Shown here: one piece after another, positions 45,196-53,467 of the stretch | Layout of the letters: each line of letters opens with the position of its first letter | How positions within the stretch are numbered: the stretch's first letter is position 1 | Source: Neotamlana sargassicola | GTDB lineage: Bacteria; Bacteroidota; Bacteroidia; Flavobacteriales; Flavobacteriaceae | Reading direction: 5' to 3' | DNA length: 64,000 nt | NCBI RefSeq assembly: GCF_020523965.1 | Contig: NZ_JAJAPX010000007.1 | Coordinates: 1-64,000 of the forward strand | Made by a program: the position numbers and the translations under genes | Notes under the pieces: generated by a model | Database searches by the model: none | Told to the model about the DNA's origin: nothing | The model's input: the letters and a program-made list of their open reading frames with translations, nothing else

Positions 45196-47070
45196 ATGAA
45201 GTATAAACTTATTTTTATCCTTTTCGTTTTGTTTTATGCTATGTCATTTTCGCAAGTGACTACACGAAAATTAAACGATTCTGCAATGATAATCTACAAG
45301 GAAAGTCCTAATAAAGCCATAGAATTATTGGAAGAAGCTTTAACGATTTTGCAAACTAAAAATGATATTGTAGAAACGGCACGAACTAATAATAATTTAG
45401 GAATAATTTATAGAGATTTAGGGAAATTTGAGGAAGCTAAAGCCTTATCGGAACAAGCCATTAAAGTACACGATTCAATAATTCAGGCATCAGCCTTTAA
45501 TAATATTGGAGCTTGTAATAGAAGTTTGGGTATGTATGAAGCTGCACTAGATAATTACTTAAAAGCCTTAAAAATTTATGAAGCAAAAAACTATTTGGAA
45601 GACCAAGCCACGGTAAACAATAATATCGGAATGGTTTATAGTTATTTGGGGGTTAATAATAAGGCAGTAGAGTTTCATACAAAAGCTAAAAATGTTTTTG
45701 AAAAATTAAACAATAAAAAAGGAATTGCAAACGTGTATAATAATATTGCCATTATATACGCTAATGATGGTGATTTAAAAAAGGCCTTAAGCTATTTTAA
45801 ATATTCTTTAAATATCGAAGAGGAATTAAAAAGTAAAAAAGGTGTAGCGGAATCGCTAAATAACGTTGGGGCGGTTTTTTATTACATGGAAGAAATAGAT
45901 TCTGCTTTGGCATATTTTAGAAAATCTTTAAAATTTGAAAAATTAATTGGTAATGAATCTGGCTTAGGAGCTAGTTATAATAATATTGCTCAAGTTTTAA
46001 TAGAAAATAAAAAAGTCGCAAGTACTAAAATGTATATTGATAGCGCTTATTATTATGCTACCAAATCGAAAACCTCGGTTGATATTGAAACGGCATTACT
46101 TAATTATTCTGAGTTTTATGAAGTGAAAAATGACTTGGGAAATTCACTAAAATACTTTAAGGAGCATTCTAAATTTAAGGATAGTATATTAAATGTTGAA
46201 ACCACAAGTAAAATAGCCGAATTAGAAATAGAATACGAAACCGAAAAAAAAGAAAAAGAAATATTAGCGCAACGTGCCGATTTAGCTGAAAAGGAATTAA
46301 ATATCAATCAAAAAAATACGCAAATAATAGGTTTGGTTATTTTAGCTTTGGTGCTTTCTGCTTTGGGGTACTTACTTTATAATCAACAAAAGTTAAAAAA
46401 CACTCAGCTTAAAAAGGAAGGCGAATTGCGTGAAGCTTTGGTTAAAATTGAAACCCAAAACAAACTGCAAGATCAACGTTTGCGTATTTCAAGAGATTTA
46501 CACGATAATATTGGGGCACAACTCACTTTTATTATTTCTTCCATCGATAATTTGCAGTACGGCTTTAATCTTAAAAACGAAAAGTTAACCAATAAATTAA
46601 GTAGCATTAGCGGCTTTACCAAAGAAACAATTTACGAGCTACGCGATACCATTTGGGCTATGAATAAAAGTGAAATTTTGTGGGAAGATTTGCAAGTGCG
46701 CATATCCAACTTTATTGATAAAGCAGATAGTTCGGCTCATGCCATCAAGTTTAAGTTTGTAATAGAAGATACCTTAGAGAAGGAACTTAAATTTACATCC
46801 GTAAAGGGCATGAATATTTACAGAATTATTCAAGAAGCTATTAACAATGCCATAAAATATGCTGAAGCTTCAGAGGTATTAGTAGCTATAAATAAGGAGA
46901 ATAATTTAGTGAATATTAAAGTTGAAGATAACGGAAAAGGATTTAATATTAGCGAGGTAGAACAAGGAAATGGATTAAATAATATGAAAAAACGCGCCGA
47001 CGAAATTAAAGCCGATTTTAAAATTATTTCCGAAGAAAACAAAGGCACAACCATAATTTTAAATGTGTAA
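45196..47070 (+). CDS. TPR-sensor histidine kinase (HisKA_3 type)
   Basis: This 624-residue protein has a signal peptide (ends near SFSQV) and about seven tetratricopeptide repeats (about 25-320), in which NNxGxxY and NNIAIIY motifs recur. A coiled coil and one membrane helix (about 375-394) follow. Then comes a HisKA_3 dimerisation domain with phospho-acceptor H436 in RISRDLHDNIGAQ, and a HATPase with NNAIKYA and DNGKGFN. The periplasmic TPR part should bind a protein or peptide signal. It overlaps the coding frame of the LuxR regulator and should phosphorylate it. Confidence 0.93.
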   Translation: MKYKLIFILFVLFYAMSFSQVTTRKLNDSAMIIYKESPNKAIELLEEALTILQTKNDIVETARTNNNLGIIYRDLGKFEEAKALSEQAIKVHDSIIQASAFNNIGACNRSLGMYEAALDNYLKALKIYEAKNYLEDQATVNNNIGMVYSYLGVNNKAVEFHTKAKNVFEKLNNKKGIANVYNNIAIIYANDGDLKKALSYFKYSLNIEEELKSKKGVAESLNNVGAVFYYMEEIDSALAYFRKSLKFEKLIGNESGLGASYNNIAQVLIENKKVASTKMYIDSAYYYATKSKTSVDIETALLNYSEFYEVKNDLGNSLKYFKEHSKFKDSILNVETTSKIAELEIEYETEKKEKEILAQRADLAEKELNINQKNTQIIGLVILALVLSALGYLLYNQQKLKNTQLKKEGELREALVKIETQNKLQDQRLRISRDLHDNIGAQLTFIISSIDNLQYGFNLKNEKLTNKLSSISGFTKETIYELRDTIWAMNKSEILWEDLQVRISNFIDKADSSAHAIKFKFVIEDTLEKELKFTSVKGMNIYRIIQEAINNAIKYAEASEVLVAINKENNLVNIKVEDNGKGFNISEVEQGNGLNNMKKRADEIKADFKIISEENKGTTIILNV

Positions 47071-47077
47071 TATTACT

Positions 47078-47728
47078 ATGAAAATTAAAATTGCCATTAC
47101 CGACGATAACAGTTTTTTAATAGCTGCCATAAAAGAAAAACTCTCTTTTTTTGATGATTTAGAATTTAAATTTTCGGCAAAACATGGTGCCGATTTATTA
47201 GAGAAATTAGACGAAAATCGCAACATCGATTTAATTTTAATGGATATAGAAATGCCAGTTTTAAACGGTATTGAAGCTACCGAAGCAGTCAAGAAAAAAT
47301 ATCCGCACATAAAAATAATTATGCTTACAGTTTTCGATAATGACGAGCATATTTTTAACGCCATTAAAGCTGGGGCAGATGGTTATTTGCTTAAAGAAGT
47401 AAATGCCAAAGATTTACATGACGGTATTTTAGAAACACTAAATGGAGGCGCAGCCATGAATCCGTCAATTGCCATGAAAACCCTAAAACTGTTAAGAAAT
47501 CCATTAGAAATTGAAAACCAAAATCAGACCGAAGATATCAAGCTTACCAAGCGCGAAGTTGAGGTTTTAGAGCAGTTAAGCAAAGGTTTAAGCTATAATT
47601 TAATAGCCGAAAACTTGTTTTTATCTCGCGGTACGGTGCGCAAGCACATCGAAAATATATATAAAAAATTACAAGTGCATAATAAGCTAGAAGCGGTACA
47701 GAAAGCACAAAAAAATAATTTAATCTAG
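47078..47728 (+). CDS. LuxR-type response regulator
   Basis: This encodes 216 residues from the ATG at 47078; an ATG at 47063 would overlap the kinase by eight bases and is possible. The receiver domain (1-120) has acidic pair DD near residue 9, phospho-acceptor D56 in LILMDIEMP, the Thr in MLTVFDND and Lys in LLKEVNA. The NarL/LuxR helix-turn-helix is at about 150-210 (LTKREVEVLEQLSKGLSYN, then SRGTVRKHIENIYKKL). It works with the kinase just upstream. Target genes are unknown. Confidence 0.95.
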   Translation: MKIKIAITDDNSFLIAAIKEKLSFFDDLEFKFSAKHGADLLEKLDENRNIDLILMDIEMPVLNGIEATEAVKKKYPHIKIIMLTVFDNDEHIFNAIKAGADGYLLKEVNAKDLHDGILETLNGGAAMNPSIAMKTLKLLRNPLEIENQNQTEDIKLTKREVEVLEQLSKGLSYNLIAENLFLSRGTVRKHIENIYKKLQVHNKLEAVQKAQKNNLI

Positions 47729-47730
47729 TA

Positions 47731-47747
47731 TTAACCATTTGCTAACA
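47731..47747. promoter_or_regulatory. Second copy of the 17-base TTAAC motif
   Basis: TTAACCATTTGCTAACA differs from the copy at 31138-31154 at two bases. It lies three bases after the response-regulator stop and upstream of the -7 box at 47768. Confidence 0.3.
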
Positions 47748-47767
47748 AATATTGGGTTTTATAGGTT

Positions 47768-47775
47768 TATATTTG
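47768..47775 (+). promoter_or_regulatory. Promoter -7 box before a short hairpin transcript
   Basis: TATATTTG fits TAnnTTTG. Transcription would start near 47782 and run at once into the hairpin at 47799, giving a transcript of about 65 bases unless read through to the DUF4230 gene. Confidence 0.5.
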
Positions 47776-47798
47776 TAGTGTTAGAAAGTAACAACCTT

Positions 47799-47845
47799 AC
47801 ATTAGTTAGACTTCTTATGTCGAAGGAAACTAATGTTTTTTTTTT
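47799..47845 (+). terminator. Terminator, possibly ending a small RNA
   Basis: ACATTAGTT (47799-47807) pairs perfectly with AACTAATGT (47828-47836), with a possible inner stem GACTTC/GAAG, and is followed by about ten T. It could end the kinase/regulator operon or a short RNA made from the box at 47768. Confidence 0.7.
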
Positions 47846-47942
47846 GAGTTATAATTAAGTAAGTCGGTCTTTTCTTTTTAATGTAGCAAGTCCTCAGTCA
47901 TAAAAAAATAAGAACCAAAAAAATATTTCTTTAACTTAGCGT

Positions 47943-48557
47943 ATGCGAAACACTCTTTTTGGTGTAATAATTACCTTGGCTGTACTATTCACCTTTAAAT
48001 TTTGCGGCGATAAACGTGAAGACAAAATAATGCTTCAAGAAAGTTCGGCGCTTATACAAGAACAAATAAATAATGTAGGCAAGCTAGTGGTTACCGAAGG
48101 ACATTTTAGCGAGGTTTTTAATTATAAAAATTCTAAAGATATTTTTGGTGATTTAGTGTCGGTTGAAAAAAAAGCACTAGTTGTTGTTAACGCCGATGTA
48201 ACGGTAGCTTACGATTTAAGTAAAATTGAATTTGAGGTAGATGAAACTACAAAAACGCTCACTATTTTAAATATTCCAGAAGAAGAAATTAAAATAAATC
48301 CAGATTTTGAGTACTACGATATTCAAGCCGATTTTTTAAACCCTTTTGAAGCTAAAGATTATAATGAGATTAAGAAAATCGTAAAAAAATCGTTAAGTAA
48401 AAAAATTGAAGCATCCGATTTAAAAAAGAATGCCAAAAACCGATTAATTAGCGAGCTTTCTAAATTTTATATTTTAACCAATTCTCTGGGTTGGACACTT
48501 AAATACAACGAAACACCAATTCTTAAAAATGAAGAATTACAGCAAATAAAGTTGTAA
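47943..48557 (+). CDS. DUF4230 domain protein
   Basis: This 204-residue protein has an N-terminal membrane anchor (about 4-21, TLFGVIITLAVLFTFKFC). The DUF4230 domain follows, with GKLVVTEGHFSEVFNYKNSK and VVVNADVTVAYDLSKIEFE. This family recurs in many bacteria as a membrane-anchored protein of unknown role. The Cys at about 21 might be a lipid site, but the context is not a classic lipobox. The crotonase gene follows after 30 bases. Confidence 0.9.
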   Translation: MRNTLFGVIITLAVLFTFKFCGDKREDKIMLQESSALIQEQINNVGKLVVTEGHFSEVFNYKNSKDIFGDLVSVEKKALVVVNADVTVAYDLSKIEFEVDETTKTLTILNIPEEEIKINPDFEYYDIQADFLNPFEAKDYNEIKKIVKKSLSKKIEASDLKKNAKNRLISELSKFYILTNSLGWTLKYNETPILKNEELQQIKL

Positions 48558-48587
48558 TTTTAAGATTAAAAAACGCGCTACTACATA

Positions 48588-49337
48588 ATGAAAGATCCAT
48601 ACGTTTCATTCGATATAAAAAATAAAGTTGGGTACATCGAGTTTTTTCACCCTAACCACAACGCAATGCCAAGTGATGTATTGCAAAAATTGGAACAAAT
48701 TATTGTTGATGCCGAAAATACCGAAGCTAAAGTGCTAGTTTTAAAAAGTGGAGGAGAAAGAACGTTTTGCGCTGGTGCTAGTTTTAATGAATTAATTGCT
48801 ATTGATAATGAAGCAACCGGAAAAGCTTTTTTCTCTGGTTTTGCCAATGTTATTAATGCCATGCGAAAATCGGGTAAACTTATTATTGGTCGCGTGCAGG
48901 GAAAAGCTGTTGGAGGTGGTGTTGGTTTAGCCGCAGCAACCGATTATTGTTTGGCTACAAAATACGCTTCAATTAAGTTAAGCGAATTAAGTATAGGAAT
49001 TGGCCCGTTTGTAATCGAGCCTGCCGTAACGCGTAAAATAGGTGTTTCCAATATGTCTCAATTAACGCTTAATGCTGAAACATTTTATACCGCCGAATGG
49101 GCAAAAAACAAAGGTTTATTCGCCGAGGTTTTTGAAACTGCTGAAGCGTTAGATGAATCGGTGACAACTTTAGCCGAAAAATTAGCAAGCTACAACCCAG
49201 AAGCTTTACAAGAAATGAAAAAAGTAATTTGGAAAAATACCGAAGATTGGGATGTTTTGCTTAGCGAACGTGCCGAAATTAGTGGAAAATTAGTGTTGAG
49301 TGACTTTACAAAAGAAACATTAAAACGGTTTAAATAG
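48588..49337 (+). CDS. Enoyl-CoA hydratase/isomerase family protein
   Basis: This 249-residue protein has the crotonase fold. The oxyanion-hole segments are RTFCAGASFNEL (about 58-69) and GKAVGGGVGLAAATD (105-119). The second catalytic acid is E133 in LSELSIGIGP. The usual first Glu of enoyl-CoA hydratase (after GGGC) is here Gly113, so a methylglutaconyl-CoA hydratase-like or isomerase activity is more likely than classic hydratase. The exact substrate is not clear. It is downstream of the DUF4230 gene and may share its transcript. Confidence 0.88.
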   Translation: MKDPYVSFDIKNKVGYIEFFHPNHNAMPSDVLQKLEQIIVDAENTEAKVLVLKSGGERTFCAGASFNELIAIDNEATGKAFFSGFANVINAMRKSGKLIIGRVQGKAVGGGVGLAAATDYCLATKYASIKLSELSIGIGPFVIEPAVTRKIGVSNMSQLTLNAETFYTAEWAKNKGLFAEVFETAEALDESVTTLAEKLASYNPEALQEMKKVIWKNTEDWDVLLSERAEISGKLVLSDFTKETLKRFK

Positions 49338-49349
49338 GCGGTTTTATTT

Positions 49350-49378
49350 GTCATTTTTAACTAGTTTCAGAGTCTTTA
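49350..49378. repeat. Degenerate copy of the GTCATTCTGAAC repeat
   Basis: Twenty-five of 29 bases match 51258-51286, inside the large inverted repeat on the other side of the hydroxylase gene. It reads GTCATTTTTAACTAG, then TTTCAGAGTCTTTA. Confidence 0.6.
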
Positions 49379-49398
49379 CAACTAAGGGAAAAAATATT

Positions 49399-51165
49399 TC
49401 AATGTGCTCTTGTAACTACAGTATTGTTTATAATTTTTAATCCATCATCAATTAATTTACCAACTAGCGGTCGGTTTTGTTTAATAGTTTCAAGGTGTTG
49501 TAAAATGCGTTTACACAGAGTTTTTTCGTTGCCTTTAAAAGCTAATTCGTAAAGTTCAATTGGTAAAAGCCAATCGTTAGGGTGTTCGGTAATTAAAACT
49601 TGTAAAACCTTAGTTCGTGAAATAGTTGTGTTTTTACCATTACGATAATCTCTCACTTGTTGGTACAAGCCTTCAAGTTGTAGTTGCGAATTAGATTTTT
49701 CAATTTTTATAGTTTTAGAGCTTATTTTATGGGTTATTAAATCGAAGCTATTTAAATCTGCTGGCCCAGAAAAAGCAGAGATAATCGCTTTACCAACTGC
49801 CATATGGTAAATACCATGTTCTGGCTTAAATAATTTAGTATTGTTGTATGTTATAGTACAATTTTTAAAACTAATCAATATAATTTTACCTTGTAAATTA
49901 CGTTTTCCGGTTATAATTTCACCAGAAATAGAAATACCACCTTCAAAATCGAGGGTAACCGCTTTTTCTTCAAAAATATTGTAAGCGATCAAGTCTCTAG
50001 GGCTCATATCTTCAATGGCAATGTTGATGCCCTTTAATTTGCCAATTGGTGAGCCAAAACCATGTTGGTGTGTTTTTGTGCCGTGACCCACTAATTGTTT
50101 TTCACGATAGGCAAGTGCTGTTTTTCCTGTGGTTTGAAAATAAATAGGGCGCCCATCATGTTCGATAACAGTACTAAAAACACCAGAGATTTGAATACCT
50201 GTACTTAACTCGATACTGCCTAAGGCCTTGGAGTTAATTAGTTTTTTTATTCCTGAAAGCCCGCCTTTTCGTAAGGCCATGGTGTTGGCAAATTCTTCTA
50301 ACACCAAGCTTAAGTGAGCAAAATTGGGTGTTACAAAAAGTTGGGGTTGAGGTTTGGTAATATCGAAATCTTGATAGATAGCTTGTATGTTGTATGGTAA
50401 CTTTTTAACACGATCGGTCATACACCAAGCGCTTTCTCCAATAGAAGACAATAAACCAGCGCCATAAATTTTGGGGTTTTCTGGGGTTCCTATTAAGCCG
50501 TATTCTACAGTCCACCAATGTAAATTTCTTATCAACGCCATTTCACTTGGTTCACCCATATTTTTTTGAAGGTGATTAACGGTTTCTTCCGCAGAAGCGA
50601 TATCGGCTTCATTGGTGTTTGGCGCTTCTTTAATAATAGATAAATGCCTCACAGCTTCGTAAAGTTCGTAATCTTTAGCCGAGGAAATAGCTTTACACCC
50701 AATTTCACCAAAACGTCGCAGATATTCGGCGTATTCAGGGTTTGCAATAATGGGTGCATGTCCTGCACCTTCATGAATAATATCGGGTGCAGGTGTGTAT
50801 TCAATATGTTCGAGTTGCCTAATGTCGCTCGCTATTACTAGCACATTGTACGCTTGAAATTCCATGAAGGCATTTGGAGGAATAAATCCATCAACAGCCA
50901 CAGCGGCCCAACCAATATCTTTTAAAATTCGATTCATGCCGTACATGTTCGGGATGCTGTTTATGGAAATGCCTGTTTGTGTGAGTCCGTTTAAATAGGA
51001 TTTATGAGCAACGGTTTTTAAAAAATCGACATTTTTACGCATTACGTAGCGCCACACCGCTTGATCTATTGCCGAATAATCTTGATAGTTTTGAGGCTTT
51101 ATAAACTGTTTTAAATGTTCTGGTAAGCGTTTTAAAACGTCGTTTTCTTCGATGTTGCTTTGCAT
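49399..51165 (-). CDS. Aromatic amino acid hydroxylase with C-terminal extension
   Basis: This 588-residue protein has a biopterin-dependent aromatic hydroxylase domain in residues 1 to about 300. It should use iron, pterin and oxygen to hydroxylate Phe, or possibly Tyr or Trp. The iron site is complete: H131 and H136 in HEGAGH, and E221 in TVEYG. Residues from about 310 to 588 are an extra part not present in the short bacterial PhhA, beta-rich first (GIQISGVFSTVIEHDGRPIY, GTKTHQHGFGSPIG) and helical at the end. The gene is bordered by related repeats (49350, 51232). The function of the C-terminal part is unknown. Confidence 0.92.
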   Translation of the reverse strand: MQSNIEENDVLKRLPEHLKQFIKPQNYQDYSAIDQAVWRYVMRKNVDFLKTVAHKSYLNGLTQTGISINSIPNMYGMNRILKDIGWAAVAVDGFIPPNAFMEFQAYNVLVIASDIRQLEHIEYTPAPDIIHEGAGHAPIIANPEYAEYLRRFGEIGCKAISSAKDYELYEAVRHLSIIKEAPNTNEADIASAEETVNHLQKNMGEPSEMALIRNLHWWTVEYGLIGTPENPKIYGAGLLSSIGESAWCMTDRVKKLPYNIQAIYQDFDITKPQPQLFVTPNFAHLSLVLEEFANTMALRKGGLSGIKKLINSKALGSIELSTGIQISGVFSTVIEHDGRPIYFQTTGKTALAYREKQLVGHGTKTHQHGFGSPIGKLKGINIAIEDMSPRDLIAYNIFEEKAVTLDFEGGISISGEIITGKRNLQGKIILISFKNCTITYNNTKLFKPEHGIYHMAVGKAIISAFSGPADLNSFDLITHKISSKTIKIEKSNSQLQLEGLYQQVRDYRNGKNTTISRTKVLQVLITEHPNDWLLPIELYELAFKGNEKTLCKRILQHLETIKQNRPLVGKLIDDGLKIINNTVVTRAH

Positions 51166-51231
51166 AGTTTAGTAAAAATAGTGTTACTAAAAATACAAAT
51201 ATTTTTATCAATTAGTTTTAAGGAAACGATA

Positions 51232-51348
51232 GAGCTGTTTAGTAGGTGTTTGATTTTGTCATTCTGAACTTGTTTCAGAATCTTTAACCTATGAGAACCT
51301 GAAACAAGTTCAGGTTGACAATTCTAATCAACACCTTCTAAACAGCTC
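51232..51348. repeat. 117-base inverted repeat, MITE-like
   Basis: Arms 51232-51278 and 51299-51348 are inverted repeats of about 47-50 bases. The outer parts GAGCTGTTTAG and CTAAACAGCTC and the inner parts AACTTGTTTCAG and CTGAAACAAGTT match perfectly. The middle is 20 bases. No ORF is inside. It may be a small non-autonomous mobile repeat, or a long transcription-stopping stem between two minus-strand genes. Confidence 0.75.
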
Positions 51349-51370
51349 TAAGCTAATTTATGTGATATTA

Positions 51371-51922
51371 TTATTGTAACGCTTCGGGCGGGTATTTCTG
51401 CATAATTTCAGAAACAAATTCTTTAATACGTTCTTCTTTTTTCTCGACGTTTCGGCTTAAGTAACCGGTTCCCATGCCTTGCCATATAAGTTCTTTTTTG
51501 TTAGCATCAATAAGGTCAATAAACAAAGTGCCTTCTGTACTAACCGATGTGGTTGGCTGATTCCAACCCCAGCCCCAACCAGGACCAAAACCACCCCAAG
51601 GACCCCAAGCGCCGTTGCCCCAAGCATTGTTGTATACGTCGACACGTTGGTTCGATTTTGTAAATAGGCTAACTAGTAAATCTGGATTTTCAGATTTTGT
51701 AAATCCTTTAGCTAAAAGTTCCGCTTCAATGGCTCGTAAAATACGACGTTTATCTAAGTCGCTTATTTCTGCTTTATCTATACCTGTTTTAAAAAAGGCG
51801 AAAGTTTTGTAATTATTAAAATCGGCTTTTTTATCATAATCGGCAGCAACTTTAACAGAGGAGCAAGACGATAAAACCACAAAAAAAGCTAAAAGTGGTA
51901 CTGTTTTTAAAAACGTATTCAT
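51371..51922 (-). CDS. DUF4136 lipoprotein
   Basis: This 183-residue protein has a lipobox ending at Cys20 (VVLSSC). The DUF4136 body follows, with YDKKADFNNYKTFAF near the start, RRILRAIEAELLAKGF in the middle and a strand such as TLFIDLIDANKKELIWQG. A Gly/Trp-rich insert at about 95-115 has repeated GPWGGFGPGWGWG-like residues. This is a common family of envelope lipoproteins of unknown role. It stands alone between the inverted repeat and the DUF5522 gene. Confidence 0.92.
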   Translation of the reverse strand: MNTFLKTVPLLAFFVVLSSCSSVKVAADYDKKADFNNYKTFAFFKTGIDKAEISDLDKRRILRAIEAELLAKGFTKSENPDLLVSLFTKSNQRVDVYNNAWGNGAWGPWGGFGPGWGWGWNQPTTSVSTEGTLFIDLIDANKKELIWQGMGTGYLSRNVEKKEERIKEFVSEIMQKYPPEALQ

Positions 51923-52010
51923 AGCGATATTTTTTAGTTAATTTTTAAGAAAAATCTATTTTATTTAGGTATCAATAATTATACCAAGCTATTTAATTAT
52001 AAAATTTTAA

Positions 52011-52169
52011 CTAATAGCTGTTGGTTTTTTTATTATAACCGTAAGGGCAATGCCTGCAACCACTTTCGCAACAATAACCACGTTTTAAATGGTATTGCTC
52101 GGTAAAACAACGATAGCCTTCGGGCGTTAAATAGTAATCGCCTTCTTCAACTGGAATTATTTTTTTCAT
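52011..52169 (-). CDS. DUF5522 small Cys-rich protein
   Basis: This encodes 52 residues from the ATG at 52169 (MKKIIPVEEGDYYLTPEGY). The tail has the motif GYCCESGCRHCPYGY, with four Cys and one His that could hold a metal. This is the DUF5522 family. The reading frame continues upstream, but the -7 box TATCTTTG at 52176-52183 lies within it and six bases before this ATG, so 52169 is the likely start. Function unknown. Confidence 0.85.
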   Translation of the reverse strand: MKKIIPVEEGDYYLTPEGYRCFTEQYHLKRGYCCESGCRHCPYGYNKKTNSY

Positions 52170-52175
52170 CTTAAT

Positions 52176-52183
52176 CAAAGATA
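52176..52183 (-). promoter_or_regulatory. Promoter -7 box six bases before the DUF5522 start
   Basis: TATCTTTG on the minus strand is followed by ATTAAG and then the ATG at 52169. This would give a mRNA with almost no leader. Confidence 0.6.
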
Positions 52184-52219
52184 ATGTAATTTGGATTGAT
52201 TTTTGAAAAGCTTTTGTTA

Positions 52220-52558
52220 ATGATTTTTGTTTCAAAATATTTAGTGCCCAAAGGTTATTTAGGTTTAACCTTTTTTCCTTTTGTATTTTTAAAAAAGAAG
52301 GCGTTAAAACAAGATGCTGTTTTTATTAATCATGAGCGTATTCATTTAAAACAACAATTAGAGTTGTTGGTTATACCGTTTTATTTTTGGTATGTTGTTG
52401 AGTTTGTGTTTCGTTTATTTCAATACAAAAAATGGCATTTAGCTTACCGAAATATATCTTTCGAGCGCGAGGCTTATCTGCAAGAAAAAAAACTAGAATA
52501 TCTTAAAAATAGACCGTTTTGGGCTTTTTTAAAGTATCTTCGCAGGCATGATTTTTAA
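52220..52558 (+). CDS. Tiny HExxH membrane protein, possible minimal gluzincin
   Basis: This encodes 112 residues from the ATG at 52220; a TTG 24 bases upstream is in frame. It has HERIH (H38, E39, H42), a hydrophobic helix just after it (about 47-66), and then SFEREAY with E82 and E84. A glutamate about 40 residues after HExxH in an ExxA-type setting is the layout of M48/M56 gluzincin peptidases, but this protein is far smaller than those. It may be a degenerate or minimal form. It overlaps the ACC-deaminase-like gene by 11 bases and is divergent from the DUF5522 gene. Confidence 0.72.
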   Translation: MIFVSKYLVPKGYLGLTFFPFVFLKKKALKQDAVFINHERIHLKQQLELLVIPFYFWYVVEFVFRLFQYKKWHLAYRNISFEREAYLQEKKLEYLKNRPFWAFLKYLRRHDF

Positions 52559-53459
52559 GCTAGAACATAGCATAAACCAGCGCATAAATTTACCAGAAAC
52601 ATATGGTGTTGAACTTTATATTAAGCGAGAGGATAGAATTCATTCGTTTATTTCTGGGAATAAATACCGTAAATTAAAATACAATCTTCAACAAGCACAA
52701 CATTTAGGTTTTAAAACTTTATTGACTTTTGGTGGCGCTTATTCCAATCATATTGCTGCTGTTGCGGCTGCAGGTCAGGCTTTTAATTTTAAAACTATTG
52801 GTGTAGTAAGAGGTGAAGAGCTTCAAAATAAAATCAGTCAAAATTCTACGTTAAGTTTCGCTGAAAATGAAGGGATGCAGTTTGAATTTGTTACCCGAGA
52901 AGCCTACAGAAATAAAACAAGTGAATCTTTTTTAAATCATTTAGAAAACCAATTTGGAAGTTTTTTTGTTATTCCTGAAGGTGGCACTAATGACCTAGCA
53001 GTAAAAGGCTGTGAAGAAATTTTAAATAAAACAGATAAAGATTTTAATTTTATCTGCACTGCAGTTGGTACAGGCGGAACTATTTCTGGTTTAATAAATG
53101 CATCGAACCAAAATCAGCAAATTTTAGGTTTTCCGGCGCTTAAAGGTGACTTTTTAAAAGAAGATATTATTAAATTTGCAACTCAAAGCAATTGGAAATT
53201 AATTACAGATTATCATTTTGGCGGTTATGCTAAAATAAATGAAGATTTAATTGGTTTTATAAATAGATTTAAAGCGGATAGTAATGTGCCGCTCGATCCG
53301 GTTTATACTGGAAAAATGATGTTCGGAATTTTTAATTTAATTGAAAACGGCTATTTCCCAAAAGGCTCAAAAATACTAGCAATTCATACAGGTGGTTTGC
53401 AAGGAATTTCCGGGATGAATACATTGTTAAAAAAGAAAAATTTACCCTTAATAAAGTAA
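52548..53459 (+). CDS. ACC deaminase / D-cysteine desulfhydrase-like PLP enzyme
   Basis: This 303-residue protein belongs to the fold II PLP family. The cofactor lysine is K39 in SGNKYRKLKYN, and GGAYSNHIAA (about 62-71) holds the cofactor. GTGGTISGL binds its phosphate. The protein resembles 1-aminocyclopropane-1-carboxylate deaminase and D-cysteine desulfhydrase, which both break small amino acids. D-cysteine desulfhydrase is the more usual activity in such bacteria, but sequence alone does not tell. It overlaps the HExxH gene, so the two are co-translated. Confidence 0.9.
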   Translation: MIFKLEHSINQRINLPETYGVELYIKREDRIHSFISGNKYRKLKYNLQQAQHLGFKTLLTFGGAYSNHIAAVAAAGQAFNFKTIGVVRGEELQNKISQNSTLSFAENEGMQFEFVTREAYRNKTSESFLNHLENQFGSFFVIPEGGTNDLAVKGCEEILNKTDKDFNFICTAVGTGGTISGLINASNQNQQILGFPALKGDFLKEDIIKFATQSNWKLITDYHFGGYAKINEDLIGFINRFKADSNVPLDPVYTGKMMFGIFNLIENGYFPKGSKILAIHTGGLQGISGMNTLLKKKNLPLIK

Positions 53460-53467
53460 CTTTTTAA

